Positions 35,567 to 44,607 of a stretch of 64,000 nucleotides of DNA are shown piece by piece (position 1 is the first letter of the stretch; each line of letters opens with the position of its first letter). Origin of the DNA: Pikeienuella piscinae (lineage in GTDB: Bacteria; Pseudomonadota; Alphaproteobacteria; Rhodobacterales; Rhodobacteraceae); contig NZ_CP049056.1 in assembly GCF_011044155.1 (NCBI RefSeq), positions 3,786,001 through 3,850,000 of the forward strand, written 5' to 3'. The translations under genes and the position numbers were made by a program. The notes under the pieces are model-generated. The model was given only the letters and a program-made list of their open reading frames with translations, had not been told where the DNA came from and did not search any database.

Positions 35567-36325
35567 ATGGAATGGCTCGCCGACACGCTCGCGCTGACGA
35601 AACCGCAGGCGGCCTATATGGTCCGCGTTTTCTTCGTCGCGGGCGTGTTTCGGGGGTTTTCGGGCTTCGGATCGTCTGCGCTGGCGATGGGGGCGACGGT
35701 GTTCATCCTGCCGCCGGTCGCGATGATTCCGGTTTGCTGGGTGCTGGAACTGGTCGCGAGTCTGGCGATGCTGCGCGAGGGGGTTCGCGTCGCGGACCGG
35801 AAAATGACCGTCGCGCTGACCGTCGGCCTCTTCGTCGGCGGTGGCGTCGGACTTCATCTCACCACATCGATTCCGGTCGAGATGTCGAAGCTGGTCGCGT
35901 TGTCGCTGATCTTCGCACTGGCGATCATGCTGCTGGCGAAGATCAAGCCGCGGTTTCTGGCGACCGGGCCCGGGCTCTCTGCGTCCGGCGTCGTTTCGGG
36001 GTTGGCCTATGGGCTGGCGGGGGTCGGCGGGATGGTCGTCGCGCTTTACGTTCTGGCGCGGGACATGCCGGCGCGCGTCGCGCGCGGCTCGCTCGTTCTC
36101 TACCTTCTGATCAGCGCGCCATTCGGCGGCGCGCTGCTCTTCGCTTACGGAATGCTTTCGGAACTCGCCATGACGCGGGGCGTGGTGCTGACGGTTCCGG
36201 CGCTCGTCGGCGTCATCGCCGGACGGCGATTGTTCGTTCCGCGATACGAGCCTTACTACCGGCCGTTATGTCTCGGCTTCATTCTCATCACCGCCGCTGG
36301 CGGCGTCATCCGGCTTGCGGCGTGA
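35567..36325 (+). CDS. TSUP (TauE/SafE) permease, probable sulfite exporter
   Basis: 252-residue membrane protein with about eight helices. FRGFSGFGSSALAMGATVFILPP in the first half and GLAYGLAGVGGMVVALYVLAR in the second are the repeated TSUP motifs. ATG starts on the base after the citrate synthase stop and the gene precedes soeABC, so export of sulfite made by Xsc is a good inference. The sequence is only distantly like the other TSUP copies in the window. Confidence 0.85.
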   Translation: MEWLADTLALTKPQAAYMVRVFFVAGVFRGFSGFGSSALAMGATVFILPPVAMIPVCWVLELVASLAMLREGVRVADRKMTVALTVGLFVGGGVGLHLTTSIPVEMSKLVALSLIFALAIMLLAKIKPRFLATGPGLSASGVVSGLAYGLAGVGGMVVALYVLARDMPARVARGSLVLYLLISAPFGGALLFAYGMLSELAMTRGVVLTVPALVGVIAGRRLFVPRYEPYYRPLCLGFILITAAGGVIRLAA

Positions 36326-36441
36326 CGCCGCGTATGTTTTTTGCCGGGCGCCGGTGTGGAAACACCATGCGCACCGGCCTATCGTCGGCGGCAGGGCGAG
36401 TCGGTTGGCGCGTCGCATCGCCGAATCTGGGGGACTATGAA

Positions 36442-39285
36442 TTGACGCGCAGGCATAATCTCGATCTCAGCCCCAAGGTCTCTGACGAAATTCGAAAGAC
36501 CACCTGTTACATGTGCGCCTGTCGCTGCGGCATCGACGTGCATATCAGGACGGGTGCGGATGGCGCGCCGAAGGTCCGTTATATCGAGGGCAATCGCGAT
36601 CATCCGGTCAATCGGGGCGTTCTCTGCGCCAAGGGCTCGGCAGGGATCATGCAGCATTACTCGCCCGCTCGGCTGCGCAAGCCGCTGAAGCGGGTCGGCG
36701 AGCGCGGCGCGGGCGAGTTCGAGGAGATCGAATGGGAGGAGGCGCTGGATCTCGCGGCCGCATGGCTGGGGCCGGTGCGTGAGCGCGACCCGAAAAAGCT
36801 CGCCTTCTTCACCGGGCGCGACCAGAGCCAGAGCTTCACCGGCTGGTGGGCGCAGCAGTTCGGAACGCCGAATTACGCCGCGCACGGCGGATTCTGCTCG
36901 GTCAACATGGCGGCCGCCGGCATCTACACGATGGGCGGCGCGTTCTGGGAGTTCGGCGAGCCGGACTGGGAGAAGACTCGGCTCTTCATGATCTTCGGCG
37001 TCGCCGAGGACCACGATTCGAACCCGATCAAGATGGGCCTTGGCCGTCTCAAGGCGCGCGGCGCGAAAGTGATCGGGGTGAACCCGATCCGGTCCGGCTA
37101 CAACGCCATCGCGGATGAATGGGTCGGAATCACGCCGGGGACGGACGGGCTCTTCATCCTCGCGCTGGTTCAGGAATTGCTGAAGGCGGGCAAGGTCGAT
37201 CTCGACTACCTGATCCGCTACACGAACGCGCCGTTCCTCGTGAACCGCGACCCGGAATCGGCCGAATTCGGCCTCTTTATCCGCAGCGAGAACGGCAAGC
37301 CGCAAATCTGGGACAGGGTCGCGGGGCGGGCGGTCGATCATGACGCGCCGGGCGTGAAGCCGGCGATGAAGGGCGATTTTGCGACCCCGAACGGCGGACG
37401 GGCGACGCCTGTTTTCGAACTTCTGGCGCGCAAATACCTGGCAAGCGACTATGCGCCCGAAGCGGTGGCGGAGAAATGCGGGATCAGCGCGGAGACGATC
37501 CGGCGGATCGCCGCCGAACTGGCGCATGCCGCTTTCGAGGAGGAGATCGTCCTCGATCAGCCCTGGACCGACTGGAAGGGCGAGCGTCACGAGACGATGA
37601 TCGGGCGTCCCGTCTCCTTTCATGCGATGCGCGGAATCAGCGCGCATTCGAACGGCTTCCAGACCTGCCGGGCGCTGCATCTGCTGCAAATCTTGCTCGG
37701 TTCGGTCGAGGTTCCGGGCGGGATGCGCTTCAAGCCGCCATATCCCAAACCATATGAGGCGCACCCGGCTCCGCATCACAAGTCGACGCCGGGCGAGGCG
37801 CTGGACGGCCCGCATCTGGGCTATCCGCGCGGGCCGGAGGATCTGGCGCTGGAGCCGGACGGAACGGCGAAGCGGATCGACAAGGCCTTCACCTGGGAGC
37901 ATCCGCTTTCGGCCCACGGGCTGATGCACATGGTGATCTCCAACGCCCATGCCGGCGACCCCTACGGGATCGACGTCCTGTTCATGTACATGGCGAACAT
38001 GAGCTGGAACTCGTCGATGAACAGCGGCGCGGTGATGGACATGCTGCGCGCGAAACGCGAGGATGGCGAATACGTCATCCCGAAGATCATCTATTCTGAC
38101 GCCTATTCGTCGGAAATGGTGGCGTTCGCGGATCTGGTGCTGCCGGACACGACCTATCTGGAGCGCCACGACTGCATCAGCCTTCTGGATCGGCCGATCT
38201 GCGAGGCGGACGCGGCGGCGGACAGCATCCGCTGGCCGGTCGTGGAGCCGGACCGCGACGTGCGCGGGTTCCAGTCGGCGCTGATCGACCTTGGAGTGAA
38301 GTTGAAGCTGCCGGGGTTGGTGAACCCGGACGGGACGCGGAAATTCAAGGACTACGCCGACTACATGGTCAACCATCAGCGGCGCCCGGGCGTCGGGCCG
38401 CTCGCGGGATGGCGGAACGAGGATGGCTCCGGCGACGGGCGGGGTGAGCCGAACCCGAGGCAGATCGAGCGTTATATCGAGAACGGCGGCTTCTGGATCA
38501 GCCACATCCCGGACGAGGCGAAATACTTCAAGCCGTGGAACGCCGCCTATCAGGACTGGGCGGTGGAGAAGGGGCTCTTCGACAAACCGCAGCCCTATGT
38601 CTTCAACCTCTATCTGGAGCCTCTGCGGAAATTTCAGCTTGCGGCCGAAGGCAAGGGCGAGCGTCAGCCGCCGGACCATCTGCGCGGGCAGATACGCGCG
38701 ACCTACGATCCCCTGCCGATCTGGTATCAACCCTTCGAGGAGGCCTCGGTGGAGGCGGGGAATTATCCGCTTCACGCGCTGACACAGCGGCCGATGGCGA
38801 TGTATCACTCATGGGGTTCGCAGAATGCGTGGCTGCGGCAGATTCACGGGATGAATCCGCTCTATGTCTCCGGCGACGTCTGGCGCGAACACGGGTTCGA
38901 GGATGGCGACTGGGCGTTGCTGACCTCGGTCCATGGCGAGATCAGGGTTCCGGTGGCCCTGATGGAGGCGCTGAATCCGAAGACGGTCTGGACCTGGAAC
39001 GCCATAGGCAAACGCAAGGGGGCCTGGGCGCTGAAGCCGGATGCGCCGGAGGCGACCAAAGGCTTTCTGCTGAACCATCTCATCAACGAGCTTCTGCCGC
39101 CGAAGGGCGACGGGATGCGCTGGGCGAATTCCGATCCGATCACCGGGCAGGCGGCCTGGTACGATCTGAGGGTTCGGATCAGAAAGGCGGATCCGGCCGA
39201 GCATTCCGAGCCGGCGATCCCGGCCCAGGTCTCTCCGGTCGGCGAAGGGCCTGACGAGATCGCTTACGGAAAGGAGTGGACATGA
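36442..39285 (+). CDS. soeA: Sulfite dehydrogenase molybdopterin subunit SoeA
   Basis: About 947-residue catalytic subunit of the cytoplasmic, membrane-bound SoeABC that oxidises sulfite to sulfate. The N-terminus binds a [4Fe-4S] cluster (C22-x2-C25-x3-C29 in CYMCACRCG; C62 in GVLCAKG); the rest is the bis-MGD oxidoreductase fold with GRDQSQSFTGWW, HGGFCSVNM, FGVAEDHDSNPIK, and the C-terminal cap QRPMAMYHSWGSQNAW. No Tat signal is present. TTG 36442 is preceded by GGGGGA; ATG 36367 is an alternative. soeB starts within its stop (ATGA). Function follows from the soeABC order beside xsc. Confidence 0.9.
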   Translation: MTRRHNLDLSPKVSDEIRKTTCYMCACRCGIDVHIRTGADGAPKVRYIEGNRDHPVNRGVLCAKGSAGIMQHYSPARLRKPLKRVGERGAGEFEEIEWEEALDLAAAWLGPVRERDPKKLAFFTGRDQSQSFTGWWAQQFGTPNYAAHGGFCSVNMAAAGIYTMGGAFWEFGEPDWEKTRLFMIFGVAEDHDSNPIKMGLGRLKARGAKVIGVNPIRSGYNAIADEWVGITPGTDGLFILALVQELLKAGKVDLDYLIRYTNAPFLVNRDPESAEFGLFIRSENGKPQIWDRVAGRAVDHDAPGVKPAMKGDFATPNGGRATPVFELLARKYLASDYAPEAVAEKCGISAETIRRIAAELAHAAFEEEIVLDQPWTDWKGERHETMIGRPVSFHAMRGISAHSNGFQTCRALHLLQILLGSVEVPGGMRFKPPYPKPYEAHPAPHHKSTPGEALDGPHLGYPRGPEDLALEPDGTAKRIDKAFTWEHPLSAHGLMHMVISNAHAGDPYGIDVLFMYMANMSWNSSMNSGAVMDMLRAKREDGEYVIPKIIYSDAYSSEMVAFADLVLPDTTYLERHDCISLLDRPICEADAAADSIRWPVVEPDRDVRGFQSALIDLGVKLKLPGLVNPDGTRKFKDYADYMVNHQRRPGVGPLAGWRNEDGSGDGRGEPNPRQIERYIENGGFWISHIPDEAKYFKPWNAAYQDWAVEKGLFDKPQPYVFNLYLEPLRKFQLAAEGKGERQPPDHLRGQIRATYDPLPIWYQPFEEASVEAGNYPLHALTQRPMAMYHSWGSQNAWLRQIHGMNPLYVSGDVWREHGFEDGDWALLTSVHGEIRVPVALMEALNPKTVWTWNAIGKRKGAWALKPDAPEATKGFLLNHLINELLPPKGDGMRWANSDPITGQAAWYDLRVRIRKADPAEHSEPAIPAQVSPVGEGPDEIAYGKEWT

Positions 39286-40022
39286 CCGATCTGCCCGCCT
39301 GCGGCGACGTGAAACTGGGGCTGGTGATCGATCTCGACACGTGCGTCGGCTGCCACGCCTGCGTCGTCAGTTGCAAGGAATGGAATACCGGCGGCTACGG
39401 CGCGCCATTGTCCGAGCAGAACCCCTACGGCGCGGGGACGATCGGAACCTTCCTCAACCGCATCCATACATTCGAGTTGAAAGGCGAGAGCGGGCCGGCT
39501 CAGGTCACGCATTTCCCGAAGTCCTGTCTCCATTGCGAGGACGCGCCCTGCGTCACCGTTTGCCCGACGGGCGCGTCCTACAAGCGCGTCGAGGACGGGA
39601 TCGTGCTGGTGAACGAGGACGCCTGCATCGGCTGCGGGCTCTGCGCCTGGGCCTGCCCCTACGGCGCGCGGGAAATGGACGCTGCGGCTGGGGTGATGAA
39701 GAAATGCACGCTTTGCGTCGACCGCATCTATAACGAGAACATCCCCGAGGTGGATCGCGTGCCGTCATGCGTGCGCACCTGCCCAGCCGGGGCGCGGCAT
39801 TTCGGCGATCTCGGCGATGCGGAGAGCGACGTCTCGAAACTGGTCGCCGCGCGCGGCGGGTTCGATCTGATGCCGGAGCAGGGGACGAAGCCAGTGAACA
39901 AGTATCTGCCGCCGCGCCCGAAGGCGGACCGCGCCGAAGAGCCGTTCAATCTCGCGTCGCTGGCCGAACCGGAAGCGAAAGGCTTCCTCGGCTGGCTCGA
40001 TCGCGCGCTGGAGCGTCTCTGA
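39282..40022 (+). CDS. soeB: Sulfite dehydrogenase iron-sulfur subunit SoeB
   Basis: 246-residue ferredoxin-like electron-transfer subunit with four Cys clusters: C21-x2-C24-x2-C27-x3-C31; C82-x2-C85-x4-C90-x3-C94; C115-x2-C118-x2-C121-x3-C125; C142-x2-C145 with C163-x3-C167. This is the DmsB/PhsB four-[4Fe-4S] pattern linking SoeA to the membrane anchor. It overlaps soeA by 4 nt and soeC starts on the base after its stop. A GTG at 39276 could add two residues. Confidence 0.93.
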   Translation: MTDLPACGDVKLGLVIDLDTCVGCHACVVSCKEWNTGGYGAPLSEQNPYGAGTIGTFLNRIHTFELKGESGPAQVTHFPKSCLHCEDAPCVTVCPTGASYKRVEDGIVLVNEDACIGCGLCAWACPYGAREMDAAAGVMKKCTLCVDRIYNENIPEVDRVPSCVRTCPAGARHFGDLGDAESDVSKLVAARGGFDLMPEQGTKPVNKYLPPRPKADRAEEPFNLASLAEPEAKGFLGWLDRALERL

Positions 40023-40958
40023 ATGCATCCCGCGCCATCGATCATACTCTTCACCACAGCCTCTGGGCTGGGCTTCGGCATCATGGCGCTCATGGGCGTC
40101 GGACTGGGCCCGGAAGGGGCGGTCGCGGGGCCGCTTACGGCGCTGATCGCGCTGGCGCTCGTCGCCGGCGGGCTCATGGCCTCGGCCTTTCATCTCGGCA
40201 ATCCGCAGCGCGCGCTCCTTGCGTTCACGCAATGGCGCTCGAGTTGGCTGAGCCGCGAGGGATGTGTCTCCAGCGTGGCGATGGCGCTGTTCTTTGTTTA
40301 CGCCGCGCACTGGGCGCTGACCGGCGCGCCGCTGCACGCGCTCGGGTGGCTCTCATCCGCGCTGGCGGTTCTTGCGGTGATCTGCACGGCGATGATCTAC
40401 GCCCAGCTCAAGACGGTGCCGCGCTGGTCGAATGCACTCACTGCGCCGATGTTCCTCGGGGCGGCGCTCGCCGGCGGCGTCATCTCGATCTCGCTGGCGG
40501 AGGTCCTGGCAGGTGAAACGCCGCCGCTCGGCTTGGGTTTCGCGCTCCTGGCCGCCAGCGCCGCAGTTCATTTTTACCGCCGCGCGTCGCGCGGGATCAC
40601 GCTCGAGAGCGCGGGATCCAGTCCGGAAAGCGCCACCGGCCTCGGCGCCCTCGGCCGGGTCAGGCTGCTTGAGGCGCCGCACAGCCAGCCGAATTACCTG
40701 ATGAAGGAAATGGTTTTCGCTGTCGGGCGGAAGCACGCCGAGAAACTGGGACTGGTTTCGGGGGTTGGCGGGCTGTTCGCGCCGCTTTTTCTCTTCATCC
40801 TCTGCCGTGATCCGTCGGCCTACGGGCTGCCGGCCGTGTTCGGGCCGATCGGCCTCTCGCTTGCGCTCATGCTTCATATCGGCGGGGCGCTGGTTTCGCG
40901 CTGGCTGTTTTTCGCCGAAGCCGAGCATGTCGTGGGTCTTTACTACGGCCGGCGTTGA
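40023..40958 (+). CDS. soeC: Sulfite dehydrogenase membrane anchor SoeC
   Basis: 311-residue DmsC-type anchor with about eight membrane helices that passes electrons to the quinone pool. Typical of DmsC/SoeC: MHPAPSIILFTTASGLGFGIMAL, AFHLGNPQRALLAFTQWRSSWLSREG, SVAMALFFVYAAHW and ending LFFAEAEHVVGLYYGRR. Immediately follows soeB, completing soeABC. Confidence 0.92.
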   Translation: MHPAPSIILFTTASGLGFGIMALMGVGLGPEGAVAGPLTALIALALVAGGLMASAFHLGNPQRALLAFTQWRSSWLSREGCVSSVAMALFFVYAAHWALTGAPLHALGWLSSALAVLAVICTAMIYAQLKTVPRWSNALTAPMFLGAALAGGVISISLAEVLAGETPPLGLGFALLAASAAVHFYRRASRGITLESAGSSPESATGLGALGRVRLLEAPHSQPNYLMKEMVFAVGRKHAEKLGLVSGVGGLFAPLFLFILCRDPSAYGLPAVFGPIGLSLALMLHIGGALVSRWLFFAEAEHVVGLYYGRR

Positions 40959-41046
40959 GCGATGGGAACGAGCTGAATCTCGAAATGTGCTGATCGGCGC
41001 GGTTTCAGAGCCGATCCTCGACCCTCCCTGTTGGTTTCACTTGCTC

Positions 41047-41063
41047 GACGCCAACTTGGCGTC
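41047..41063. promoter_or_regulatory. 17-bp palindrome upstream of dctP, possible operator
   Basis: GACGCCAACTTGGCGTC is a perfect dyad (8-bp arms, one central base). It is flanked by TTGCTC (41041-41046) and AATATG (41064-41069), weak -35/-10-like hexamers exactly 17 bp apart, so the palindrome would fill the spacer of a TRAP operon promoter. It lies 55 bp before the dctP ATG. It could instead be a short terminator hairpin for soeC, but no T-tract follows. Confidence 0.45.
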
Positions 41064-41118
41064 AATATGAGGCGAGGCGGCGGAGTTCGCTGTCACTGAA
41101 ACCTCAAGGGAGGATCGA

Positions 41119-42120
41119 ATGAACACCCTGACGACGCTCGCGGCCGCAGCCGCCCTCACGTTCAGCGCCGGCGCGGCGCTTGCGTCCTGTGAAGATGGCG
41201 AGATCGAAATCAAGTTCAGCCATGTCACCAATGTCGACAAGCACCCAAAGGGGCTGGCGGCGGCGCTGCTGGAAAAGCGCGTCAACGAGGAGATGGACGG
41301 CAAGGCCTGCATGACGGTCTTTCCGAATTCGCAACTCTATGATGACGACAAGGTGATGGAGGCGCTGCTGCTCGGCGACGTGCAGATGGCGGCGCCGAGC
41401 CTTTCGAAATTCGAACAGTTCACCAAGCAGTTCCGGCTCTTTGATCTGCCGTTCGTCTTCGCAAATATCGACGCGGTGGACGGCTTCCAGAATTCCGAAG
41501 ACGGCCAGAAGATGCTCGATTCCATGCAAAAGCGCGGGATTCAGGGACTCGCCTTCTGGCACAACGGCATGAAGCAGATGTCGGCGAACAAGCCTCTGCT
41601 GCTGCCCGAAGACGCCAAGGGGCTGAAATTCCGCATTCAGCAGTCCGATGTTCTTCAGGCGCAGTTCGAAGCGTTGGGCGCCAATCCGCAGAAGATGGCT
41701 TTCTCCGAGGTCTATGGCGCGCTTCAGACGGGCGTCGTCGATGGGCAGGAGAACACCTGGTCGAATATCTACGGCCAGAAATTCTTCGAGGTGCAGGACG
41801 GCGTGACCGAAACCAATCACGGCGTGATCGACTATCTCGTCGTGACCTCCACCGAGTTCTGGGAGGGGCTTCCGGACGACGTGCGAGAGCAACTCGACAC
41901 GATCGTCAAGGAAGTGACCCGGCAGCGGAATACAGAGAGCTTCGAGGTCAATGAAGGGGCGAAGGCGGCGATCGTCGAGGCCGGGGGCGACGTGCGCGAA
42001 CTCACCGCCGAACAGCGCGCCGCCTGGGTCAACGTGATGAAGCCGGTCTGGAAGAAGTTCGAAAAGGACGTGCCGGCCGAGCTGATCGAGGCCGCGCAGA
42101 AATATAACCCGACCAACTGA
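41119..42120 (+). CDS. TRAP transporter substrate-binding protein DctP
   Basis: 333-residue periplasmic receptor of a TRAP transporter. Signal peptide 1-22 ends ALA before SCEDG; mature motifs include KFSHVTNVDKHPKGLAAALLEKRV, VFPNSQLYDDDKVMEALLLGDVQMAAPS, GLKFRIQQSDVLQAQFEALGANP (substrate Arg in FRIQ) and FSEVYGALQTGVVDGQENTWSNI. GGGAGG precedes ATG. A carboxylate or sulfonate ligand is likely; its place after soeABC makes a sulfonate attractive but unproven. Confidence 0.93.
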   Translation: MNTLTTLAAAAALTFSAGAALASCEDGEIEIKFSHVTNVDKHPKGLAAALLEKRVNEEMDGKACMTVFPNSQLYDDDKVMEALLLGDVQMAAPSLSKFEQFTKQFRLFDLPFVFANIDAVDGFQNSEDGQKMLDSMQKRGIQGLAFWHNGMKQMSANKPLLLPEDAKGLKFRIQQSDVLQAQFEALGANPQKMAFSEVYGALQTGVVDGQENTWSNIYGQKFFEVQDGVTETNHGVIDYLVVTSTEFWEGLPDDVREQLDTIVKEVTRQRNTESFEVNEGAKAAIVEAGGDVRELTAEQRAAWVNVMKPVWKKFEKDVPAELIEAAQKYNPTN

Positions 42121-42129
42121 CGACGCGAT

Positions 42130-42155
42130 GCGGGCGGCCCGGCCGGGCCGTCCGC
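42130..42155 (+). terminator. Intercistronic GC-rich hairpin between dctP and dctQ
   Basis: GCGGGCGGCCCGG (42130-42142) and CCGGGCCGTCCGC (42143-42155) are complementary except for one G-T pair; the inner bases must open as a loop. It lies 10 nt after the dctP stop. Such stem-loops protect the binding-protein message or attenuate dctQM, giving more receptor than permease. Confidence 0.45.
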
Positions 42156-42209
42156 GACGCCGAAGAGGCGCGCATCAGCGCCCGGCGCACCGGGGGGGGG
42201 AGCGACGCC

Positions 42210-42836
42210 ATGTCATATCGGCCCGAAACGCGTCTTGGCCGGCTTGTGAATGCGCTTGAGGAGACGCTCATCGCGTTCATTCTCGGCGCGATGACGCTGA
42301 TTACATTCGCGAATGTGGTCGCGCGCTACGTCTTCAACTCCAACATCCTCTGGCAGCTTGAGGCGACGGTTTTTCTCTTCGCCTGGCTGGTGTTGTTCGG
42401 CGTCTCCCACTGCGTGAAGGTCACCGCGCATCTGGGCGTGGACGTGGTGATCGACAGTGTCGGGAGCGGAACGCGGCGTGTGCTGGGCCTGGTTTCCGTC
42501 GCCTTCTGTCTCAGCTTTTCCCTGTTGATGCTGAAGGGCGGCTGGGACTACTGGTGGAAATTCGCATCGACCGCCTCGTTCCTTGAGGTGAACGATATAC
42601 CGATGCCGGGATTTTTGCAGTTTCTCGCCGGTCTAACCAATGATGGCGAGCCCTATGAGAAGATGCCGCGTTATCTGCCTTACGTGATTCTGCCGGTGGG
42701 CATGGCGCTGCTGATCTTTCGGTTTCTTCAAGCCGGCTGGCGGATCGTCACCGGCCGGAGCGACCGCGTGATCGCCAGCCATGAGGCCGAGGAACTCGTC
42801 GAGGAAACCGCGGCCAGAACCGCGGGGGGGACCTGA
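42210..42836 (+). CDS. TRAP transporter small permease DctQ
   Basis: 208-residue four-helix DctQ subunit: LVNALEETLIAFILGAMTLITFANVVARYVFN at the N-terminus, WQLEATVFLFAWLVLFGVSHCVKVTAHLGVDVV in the middle, then a periplasmic insert (LEVNDIPMPGFLQFLAGLTNDGEPYEKM) and a last helix near 158-178. The ATG follows a G-rich site (GGGGAG). It pairs with DctM, 3 bp downstream. Confidence 0.9.
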   Translation: MSYRPETRLGRLVNALEETLIAFILGAMTLITFANVVARYVFNSNILWQLEATVFLFAWLVLFGVSHCVKVTAHLGVDVVIDSVGSGTRRVLGLVSVAFCLSFSLLMLKGGWDYWWKFASTASFLEVNDIPMPGFLQFLAGLTNDGEPYEKMPRYLPYVILPVGMALLIFRFLQAGWRIVTGRSDRVIASHEAEELVEETAARTAGGT

Positions 42837-42839
42837 CCG

Positions 42840-44213
42840 ATGTTGGCGGCGATTCTTTTCGCGGCGATTATCGTCCTCCTCCTGATCGGCGTTCCCATCG
42901 GCATCGCGCTCGGATTCTGCTCGATCATTTTCCTCCTCGTCTTCTCCGACAGTTCGCTGGCTTCGATCGCCCAGACGCTGATGTCAGCCTTCGTCGGGCA
43001 CTACACGCTCCTTGCGATTCCGTTCTTCATCCTGGCGTCGAGCTTCATGTCGACGGGCGGTGTCGCAGCGCGAATCATCCGGTTTTCCATCGCCTGCGTC
43101 GGCCATGTGCCGGGTGGGCTGGCGATCGCCGGGGTATTCGCCTGCATGATGTTCGCGGCGCTTTCCGGCTCTTCGCCGGCGACGGTGGTCGCTATCGGCT
43201 CAATCGTCATCGCGGCGATGAAGCAGGTCGGCTACACCAAGGAATTCGCGGCTGGGGTGATCTGCAACGCCGGGACGCTGGGCATCCTTATTCCGCCCTC
43301 GATCGTCATGGTGGTCTATGCGGCGTCGGTCGACGTCTCCGTCGGCCGGATGTTTCTCGCCGGCGTGTTTCCGGGAATTCTGGCGGGCCTGATGCTGATG
43401 ACCGGCATCTATCTCTACGCGCGTGTGAAGGGGCTGGGCGCGCAGCCTTTCGCCGGGTTCCGGGAGATATTCGAGAGCGGGATGAGCGCGATGTGGGGCC
43501 TCTTGCTCATTGTCATCATTCTTGGCGGCATCTACGGCGGCGTATTCACGCCGACCGAAGCAGCGGCGGTGGCGGCGGTCTACGCCTTTCTTATCGCGAA
43601 TTTCGTCTATCGCGACATGGGGCCGCTCCGCGTCGAAGGGGAACCCAACCGGACGCTTCTCGACCGGCCGCTGGCGCTTGTCACGGCGTTCTTCCACGCG
43701 GATGTCAGGCGGGCGCTGTTCGACGCCGGCAAGCTTACCATCATGCTTCTGTTCATCATCGCGAATGCGCTGATCCTCAAGCATGTTCTGACCGAGGAAC
43801 AGATTCCGCAATCGATCGCGAAGGCGATGCTGGGCGCCGGGTTCGGACCGGTGATGTTCCTCGTCGTCGTCAATCTGATCCTGTTGATCGGCGGTCAGTT
43901 CATGGAACCTTCGGGGCTCATCGTCATCGTCGCGCCTCTGGTCTTTCCGATCGCGATCGAGCTCGGCGTCGACCCGATCCATCTCGGCGTCGTCATGGTG
44001 GTGAACATGGAGATCGGGATGATAACGCCGCCGGTCGGTCTCAACCTCTTCGTCACTTCCGGAATTGCGGGAATGTCGATGATGGCGGTGGTCAGGGCGG
44101 CCCTGCCGTGGCTGGGTATCCTCTTTCTCTTCCTGATCATCATCACATATGTTCCGATCATCTCCACATGGTTGCCGACGGTGGCGATGGGGCCGGAACT
44201 GATCACGAAATAG
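42840..44213 (+). CDS. TRAP transporter large permease DctM
   Basis: 457-residue, about 12-helix DctM subunit that forms the transport channel. Family motifs: IPFFILASSFMSTGGVAARII, ALSGSSPATVVAIGSIVIAAM, CNAGTLGILIPPSIVMVVYA, GVFTPTEAAAVAAVYAF, GGQFMEPSGLIVIVAPLVFP and GMITPPVGLNLFV. A non-conserved cytoplasmic loop near 265-300 links the two halves. Last gene of the dctPQM operon. Confidence 0.94.
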   Translation: MLAAILFAAIIVLLLIGVPIGIALGFCSIIFLLVFSDSSLASIAQTLMSAFVGHYTLLAIPFFILASSFMSTGGVAARIIRFSIACVGHVPGGLAIAGVFACMMFAALSGSSPATVVAIGSIVIAAMKQVGYTKEFAAGVICNAGTLGILIPPSIVMVVYAASVDVSVGRMFLAGVFPGILAGLMLMTGIYLYARVKGLGAQPFAGFREIFESGMSAMWGLLLIVIILGGIYGGVFTPTEAAAVAAVYAFLIANFVYRDMGPLRVEGEPNRTLLDRPLALVTAFFHADVRRALFDAGKLTIMLLFIIANALILKHVLTEEQIPQSIAKAMLGAGFGPVMFLVVVNLILLIGGQFMEPSGLIVIVAPLVFPIAIELGVDPIHLGVVMVVNMEIGMITPPVGLNLFVTSGIAGMSMMAVVRAALPWLGILFLFLIIITYVPIISTWLPTVAMGPELITK

Positions 44214-44241
44214 CGCCGCGTCGGGCCGGGCGCCCGCGGCG
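44214..44241 (+). terminator. GC-rich hairpin after dctM
   Basis: Directly after the dctM stop, CGCCGC (44214-44219) pairs with GCGGCG (44236-44241), and GGGC (44223-44226) with GCCC (44232-44235) inside, leaving a small asymmetric bulge. A likely end of the TRAP transcript, though without a T-run. Confidence 0.35.
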
Positions 44242-44416
44242 TGGAAACGCGCGCGGCGCGCCGCATGTGTTTCTCTCGCGGCAGAGGGCGCCTGGCCGCG
44301 AGAGCCGCTCGTCGCAGCGCGCCGCGGGCAAGACCGTTCAGACAGTAAACGGCCCGACGCGGCGCACGCTACGGATCCGGGTGGAGAGTGAGGTCGCAGG
44401 TGATGAGGAAAGCGTC

Positions 44417-44596
44417 ATGATGCGCTATTTTTCGATGTTTCTCGACATGGCTGCGCAGCATCCGCCGCCGGTGGCGCCGGACCCCCGCGACGAGTTTGCA
44501 TTTCTGGTTGCGGCAGGGATGACGCCGGCGGCGCGTCACATCGCGTTTGAGGTTGCTTTGAATCCGGTGGAAACGAGGCGCGCAGCAAGCGCCTGA
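44417..44596 (+). CDS. Possible 59-residue small protein
   Basis: An open frame in the otherwise empty stretch between dctM and the sigma-54 activator gene. GAGGAAA lies 6 nt before ATG 44417. The product MMRYFSMFLDMAAQHPPPV... is acidic-aromatic at the start and amphipathic after (FLVAAGMTPAARHIAFEVAL). Not recognised; it ends 12 bp before the convergent activator stop. Weak support, since codon use is not clearly gene-like. Confidence 0.3.
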   Translation: MMRYFSMFLDMAAQHPPPVAPDPRDEFAFLVAAGMTPAARHIAFEVALNPVETRRAASA

Positions 44597-44607
44597 GACC
44601 GGCGGGG

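Noticed and set aside
33518-35857. 779-codon minus-strand frame extending pta upstream
   Set aside because: Only the part below 34396 matches Pta; the rest is antisense to citrate synthase and the Pta start is clear.
35563-36441. Upstream extension of the soeA frame across the TSUP gene
   Set aside because: The extra sequence is the out-of-frame shadow of the permease gene; SoeA homology begins after the TTG at 36442.
36379-38808. 809-codon open frame antisense to soeA
   Set aside because: Arg/His-rich composition with no domain; it is a shadow of the high-GC third-position bias of soeA.
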